This document shows, in pieces, positions 15,976 through 18,973 of a DNA stretch of 18,973 nt (position 1 is its first letter; every line of letters starts with the position of its first letter). This DNA is from Deltaproteobacteria bacterium. GTDB taxonomy: Bacteria; Desulfobacterota; Desulfarculia; Adiutricales; JAGVGV01. The notes under the pieces are model-generated. The model was not told where the DNA came from, searched no databases, and worked only from the letters and a program-made list of their open reading frames with translations. The stretch spans positions 1-18,973 of the forward strand of contig JADFXS010000032.1 of the NCBI GenBank assembly GCA_015233515.1, read 5' to 3'. The position numbers and the translations under genes were made by a program.

Positions 15976-16456
15976 AACAAGTAATTACACAACCATTCAA
16001 TTTCATCTAATTTTTATCAAGACGTTGAGGAAACAATTATTAAAGCTCCCCGCAGCGGGCTAGCGTGAATGCGCTGGTCTGCACGTTCGTATTTCGCCAT
16101 TACCAATGTAATTGTGAGATTGGTCCGGGATTCTGCAAGCCAGTGTAAATGCTTAAGGATTAATTCCTATTAAAATGAGAGTTTTTGCCTATTGCGTATT
16201 TACAAGGAACAGAAGTACCAAGATTATGAGAGTAACTCCCCAATTTTTCGTGTTGGCCAGTCAGGACCTGGAACATAAAGCATTGGGAATTGATAACGAA
16301 AACAGCTAAAAAAAGTCCACGTGGAAATTGCCGTATAGAATTAGAGTTATGCCGCTATTTCCCTAGCAACAAACCAAATACAGGCATCATTTTTGCACAC
16401 CATAGCCAATAGTTATTTAACAACGTCAAATTTCAAAATCAACAATTGAGAATTAG
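15976..16456. other. Intergenic region after uppP
   Basis: About 480 bp of AT-rich sequence. It holds repeat copy C (16048-16088). A 27-codon frame starting at 16226 (MRVTPQFFVLASQDLEHK...) ends at 16309 but has no ribosome-binding site. No terminator with a T-run follows uppP. Confidence 0.45.
16048..16088 (+). repeat. REP-like 41-nt dispersed repeat, copy C
   Basis: Starts CCCCGCAGCGGGCTAGC with an internal CCCGC/GCGGG hairpin and continues GAATGCGCT and CTGCACGTTC. Ungapped alignment: 30 of 41 with copy B and 28 of 41 with copy A. Confidence 0.6.
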
Positions 16457-16945
16457 ATGTTTTTCCTTAGCGTGACGGTGGCATCCCTTGAAAATGCGAT
16501 AAACAGCCGGTTCACAAGTTTAGTCGGAAAAATTGGGGGCAGTATGCAACCGACCCAAACCAGTAACCAACAAAGCCCACCCCAAGAACGTAGACAAAGC
16601 AAGCGGCGTTTTAGCGACCGGCGAACAATAGACCGACGCCGAGGCGACCGTCGCGCTTTAGAACGTCGTTGCGATGACCGCCGTCAAAACAAGGTGTTAT
16701 CGGCAATTAATCCGGTCACCAACCACCGCCAGGAAGAAAGACGGGAAAAAGAACGGCGAAAAGTCGAGCGACGCAAAGGTGAGCGCCGGAAAAGCGAACG
16801 ACGCAAAGGTGAACGAAGATCACTAAGTTCCGCCATGGCTATGATTTTTGCCAACTTTCCCCCACTGAATTCACTTCTCAGTGAAGAAGAGAAGGTTACT
16901 TTTCGCAATAAATTTGCCATCTTTCTCAACACGAACGACAATTGA
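16457..16945 (+). CDS. Small highly charged protein with RRxxx pentad repeats
   Basis: 162 residues from the ATG at 16457; an alternative ATG at 16544 preceded by GGGGG gives 133 residues. Counting from the latter, Arg-Arg pairs stand at 16, 21, 26, 31, 36, 41 and 46, then at 66, 71, 76, 81, 86 and 91, so the five-residue register is kept even across the 20-residue gap. The third to fifth residues are mostly polar and often end in Asp, Glu or Lys (RRFSD, RRTID, RRKGE, RRKSE). A short conserved-looking C-terminal domain follows (FPPLNSLLSEEEKVTF). Such a segment would be a long charged helix, suited to binding nucleic acid, anionic lipid or polyphosphate. I recognise no named family. It is the nearest gene upstream of the candidate peptide-modification locus, which has its own promoter. 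Confidence 0.65.
   Translation: MFFLSVTVASLENAINSRFTSLVGKIGGSMQPTQTSNQQSPPQERRQSKRRFSDRRTIDRRRGDRRALERRCDDRRQNKVLSAINPVTNHRQEERREKERRKVERRKGERRKSERRKGERRSLSSAMAMIFANFPPLNSLLSEEEKVTFRNKFAIFLNTNDN
16589..16819 (+). repeat. Coding repeat: RRxxx pentads, two blocks
   Basis: A block of seven pentads (16589-16693) and a block of six (16739-16819), separated by a 15-residue linker (residues 51-65, 16694-16738) that preserves the five-residue phase. The second block is more regular at the DNA level: GAGCGACGCAAAGGTGA-like units recur (16767-16783 and 16797-16812), suggesting expansion by slippage or unequal exchange. Confidence 0.85.
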
Positions 16946-17074
16946 TTCCCGGCATCGCCTTATTGTCTTCCCGCGGTTTAATAAAATGGCGAACGCGTAC
17001 ACCGGCGATAGGCAATAATTTCCTAGGCCTTATAAAGGATAGCAGGCCGTTTAGTAAGGGCAAATACCCATGGC

Positions 17075-17102
17075 TTGACAGGGCCGGAGATTACTGTACT
17101 AT
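17075..17102 (+). promoter_or_regulatory. Sigma-70-type promoter for the precursor-like peptide
   Basis: TTGACA (17075-17080), 16-base spacer, TACTAT (17097-17102). Both boxes are close to consensus, the best promoter I see in the window. Transcription would begin near 17109, giving a leader of about 45 nt with GGAGG eight bases before the ATG at 17154. Confidence 0.6.
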
Positions 17103-17153
17103 ATTAACAACGGTATTAATTCAGGGCACTCGGTTTTACTGGAGGTGAGTAAT

Positions 17154-17330
17154 ATGACCGACTACAATAAAAATAAACAAAAGTTATCAGGTTTAGCGGC
17201 CTCCTTGCGGGGCAAGGCTGACAAAAACAAAGCCAGACCGGCCACAACGGAAACCTTGGTCCGGCACCTGACCCATTCATCCATGAAATGTGGCGCCGCC
17301 GGCTGTAATCTGATTGAAGCCAACGAATAA
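17154..17330 (+). CDS. 58-residue candidate RiPP precursor peptide with C-terminal CX4C
   Basis: GGAGG at 17141-17145 sets the start at ATG 17154 (an in-frame GTG overlaps the binding site and is unlikely). The first 30 residues are basic and polar (NKNKQKLSGLAASLRGKAD), a plausible leader; the C-terminal part reads TTETLVRHLTHSSMKC, then GAAGCNLIEANE. It has just two cysteines, C46 and C51, spaced CX4C as CGAAGC. There is no signal peptide. Its own promoter, a terminator right after it and a PqqD-radical SAM-SPASM gene next are the classic setting of a radical-SAM-modified peptide. I do not recognise the precursor family. The alternative is a small stand-alone metal-binding or regulatory protein. 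Confidence 0.75.
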   Translation: MTDYNKNKQKLSGLAASLRGKADKNKARPATTETLVRHLTHSSMKCGAAGCNLIEANE

Positions 17331-17360
17331 ACATTAACCCATTCATTATCAATCAACCAT

Positions 17361-17386
17361 GGGGGACTCGCGTCCCCCAATTTTTT
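17361..17386 (+). terminator. Intrinsic terminator between peptide and radical SAM gene
   Basis: Stem GGGGGAC (17361-17367), TCGC loop, GTCCCCC (17372-17378), AA, then six T (17381-17386). It lies 30 bases after the peptide stop and 20 bases before the maturase start. Partial read-through would make much more precursor than enzyme. No second promoter is evident in the short gap, so the enzyme probably depends on read-through. Confidence 0.85.
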
Positions 17387-17406
17387 CCTAAAGGATCTGA
17401 ACGGAC

Positions 17407-18813
17407 TTGACAGATAAGTTGTTTCTATTACCGGATAATGTGGAGCTTAGAGTCCGAACCGACTACTGCCTGATCGTGGACTTTAACAGCGGCGCGGTCG
17501 AGATATTACATCCTTCGGAAGCCTTTATCGCCAGTTTCATGGATGGCCGGACCAACCGTGAAGATATTACATATCTGATCAAAGAGACCTATAACTTGAC
17601 GCTTGCCCAGGCCGAAGCTCTCTTTGATACCACCCTGAAACATCTCAGACCCTTTTTATCCATATCGCCGTCGATTCAAACCAACCATCCACACCGCTAC
17701 GATCATGCCATGTTTCTTATTCCCGGATTCGAACAAAGCCCCGGTGAATCAGAACCTTTGGAAGCTCCCCTCTCTATTAACCTGGTCTTAACCCGACAAT
17801 GCAATTTCAGATGTCGATATTGCTACTTCGCCGACCATCAACCGTCGGGGGAGCTGCGCTATGATATCATCGCCCGATTAATACACGAGGCCAGGGACTT
17901 GGGAGTCGTCCGCGTGGACTTGGGGGGTGGTGAACCGACCATGCATTCGCGGTTTATTGATATAATCACCGAGATCACCGCTAATCATATGGTTCCCTCC
18001 TTCAGCACCAACGGCTTTCTTTTGAATGATCGACTGGTGAACCAGCTAGCCGATGCCGGTCTGAACCATATCCAAGTCAGCCTGGACAGCCCCACCGCTG
18101 AGCTCCACCACTTTTTAACCAGGACCAGGGATTCGTTCAACCGCGTCGTTTCCGGAATCAAAGCTTTGAAAGCCAAAAATTTCCGGATCCGAACCAGATC
18201 GGTCATTACCCCGGATAATTGGCGTTCGGTCGGCCGATTAATTGATTTTTTAGTGGATTTAGGTGTGGACTTTATTGATATCACACCAGAATTACCAGGA
18301 GCTTATGAATGCCGGAGCGCCATTGGCGTGAGCGGTTTAGGCGTGGAGGAAAAAGATTTTGTCCACCAAGTCGTCAAGGAAAAATCATCGATTTACTCTG
18401 ACCGCCGTATAGCCTTCAATATCAACGACAAGCCGTGGCAAACCCCTGACGAAATCATTCGTTGCGGCAACCTGACTTCCAGCATGGTAATTCATCCCCA
18501 CGGTCAAGTCACCGTTTGCGAAATGCTCCCCGATGTCCCGGAATTGACTTACGGCCATGTTTATCAATCTGCGTTGGCCGAAATCTGGTTGGGACCGGAA
18601 CACCGACGCGTCTGGGCCATGACCGGAGACAAAAATCGAGTCGATCTGGAATGCGCCCAATGTGAGGTTTTGAGCTTTTGTCGGACTGCTTGTTTTAATC
18701 TTGCTAAGATATATCGGGGTAATTTTTTAGGCAGGGATCATCGTTGCCCGGGACCTTGGGATGCTCCAAAGTCAAGTTCCAAGGCATCGGATTTAAAACT
18801 GTTTAGAGATTGA
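17407..18813 (+). CDS. Radical SAM/SPASM peptide maturase with N-terminal PqqD-like recognition domain
   Basis: 468 residues from a TTG start (AAGGA at 17391-17395); no ATG gives a complete N-terminal domain. Residues about 5-90 look PqqD-like (DFNSGAVEILHPSEAFIASF and a following helix pair), the fold used to bind leader peptides. The radical SAM core has CX3CX2C (C132, C136, C139), GGGEP (173-177) and STNG (200-203). The SPASM domain is complete: C353-X12-G-X4-C371, then C416-X2-C419-X5-C425-X3-C429 and C447, ligands for two auxiliary [4Fe-4S] clusters. This set is found in enzymes making thioether, C-C or ether links in peptides (sactipeptide, ranthipeptide, mycofactocin types). With the CX4C peptide just upstream, thioether or Cys-directed chemistry is a reasonable but unproved guess. 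No transporter or protease gene is visible downstream. Confidence 0.88.
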   Translation: MTDKLFLLPDNVELRVRTDYCLIVDFNSGAVEILHPSEAFIASFMDGRTNREDITYLIKETYNLTLAQAEALFDTTLKHLRPFLSISPSIQTNHPHRYDHAMFLIPGFEQSPGESEPLEAPLSINLVLTRQCNFRCRYCYFADHQPSGELRYDIIARLIHEARDLGVVRVDLGGGEPTMHSRFIDIITEITANHMVPSFSTNGFLLNDRLVNQLADAGLNHIQVSLDSPTAELHHFLTRTRDSFNRVVSGIKALKAKNFRIRTRSVITPDNWRSVGRLIDFLVDLGVDFIDITPELPGAYECRSAIGVSGLGVEEKDFVHQVVKEKSSIYSDRRIAFNINDKPWQTPDEIIRCGNLTSSMVIHPHGQVTVCEMLPDVPELTYGHVYQSALAEIWLGPEHRRVWAMTGDKNRVDLECAQCEVLSFCRTACFNLAKIYRGNFLGRDHRCPGPWDAPKSSSKASDLKLFRD

Positions 18814-18843
18814 AAACAAGAATGAACAAAGGAGATCAACCGT

Positions 18844-18890
18844 CTACGGCCCGGGTTATAAATAACTATATCAGCTAACCCAGGCCGTAG
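18844..18890. repeat. Imperfect inverted repeat downstream of the maturase
   Basis: Arms CTACGGCC-C-GGGTTA (18844-18858) and TAACCC-A-GGCCGTAG (18876-18890) pair over 14 bp with a single C/A mismatch around a 17-nt AT-rich loop. No T-run follows. It may be a transcript end, an operator for the next gene beyond the window, or a further dispersed palindrome. Confidence 0.65.
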
Positions 18891-18973
18891 CGCAATCATA
18901 GGGCCTATCTAAATCCATCATCAAATCGCGGATAGGGCGCGTAAATCCTTGGCGAAACGCGAAGTTGGACCGA

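Noticed and set aside
12871..16197. 14-nt inverted match ACGCAATAGGCAAA (12871-12884) with 16184-16197
   Set aside because: About one such match is expected by chance in a window of this size, and flanking sequence does not align.
16226..16309. 27-codon frame in the gap after uppP
   Set aside because: No ribosome-binding site and nothing recognisable; length is compatible with chance.
16942..17148. 68-codon plus-strand frame before the precursor gene
   Set aside because: It overlaps the promoter and ribosome-binding site of the peptide gene and shows no coding character.

Overview
The window reads like a chromosomal segment of an anaerobic bacterium, most likely of the Desulfobacterota (former Deltaproteobacteria) or a nearby anaerobic Gram-negative group. 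The pointers are a double-cubane-cluster 2-hydroxyacyl-CoA-dehydratase-family protein, a Mop-type molybdate-binding protein, large PAS hybrid kinases (one with a PocR ligand domain), many dispersed intergenic palindromes and a SPASM radical-SAM enzyme. This placement is inference; no rRNA or single-lineage marker is present, and I found no tRNA, rRNA or CRISPR array.

Layout. Positions 1-346 hold two inverted-repeat structures and perhaps the first codons of a minus-strand gene. Then come a 69-residue Mop protein (347-556), a long non-coding leader, the double-cubane protein (987-2264) and, abutting its stop codon, a decayed IS1634-type transposase (2266-2691). After an intergenic stretch with hairpin repeats there is a GC-rich three-gene module (3272-6271): a PqqD-like/HPr-kinase-like fusion, a PF14907-type nucleotidyltransferase overlapping it by ATGA and carrying an 84-bp internal tandem duplication, and a 58-residue twin-arginine-like peptide. 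Hairpins of one family lie on both sides of the module. Two large hybrid histidine kinases follow on the minus strand (6555-9617 and 9991-12513). Next are two unrecognised exported proteins facing each other (13040-13981 plus, 14067-14864 minus) and undecaprenyl-diphosphatase UppP (15154-15975).

The right end looks like an unassigned ribosomally made, modified peptide (RiPP) locus: a protein with RRxxx pentad repeats (16457-16945), a strong sigma-70-like promoter (17075-17102), a 58-residue peptide ending in a CX4C segment (17154-17330), an intrinsic terminator (17361-17386), and a radical-SAM/SPASM enzyme with a PqqD-like N-terminal recognition domain (17407-18813). A promoter directly before the small gene and a terminator directly after it fit a precursor made in excess of its maturase.

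Thus the window contains two separate modules in which a PqqD-like peptide-recognition domain is fused to a modifying enzyme (kinase in one, radical SAM in the other) and each sits next to a 58-residue peptide gene. A second theme is repeats: three ungapped 41-nt REP-like copies (9827-9867 minus, 14908-14948, 16048-16088) and three AAGCT-centred hairpins.
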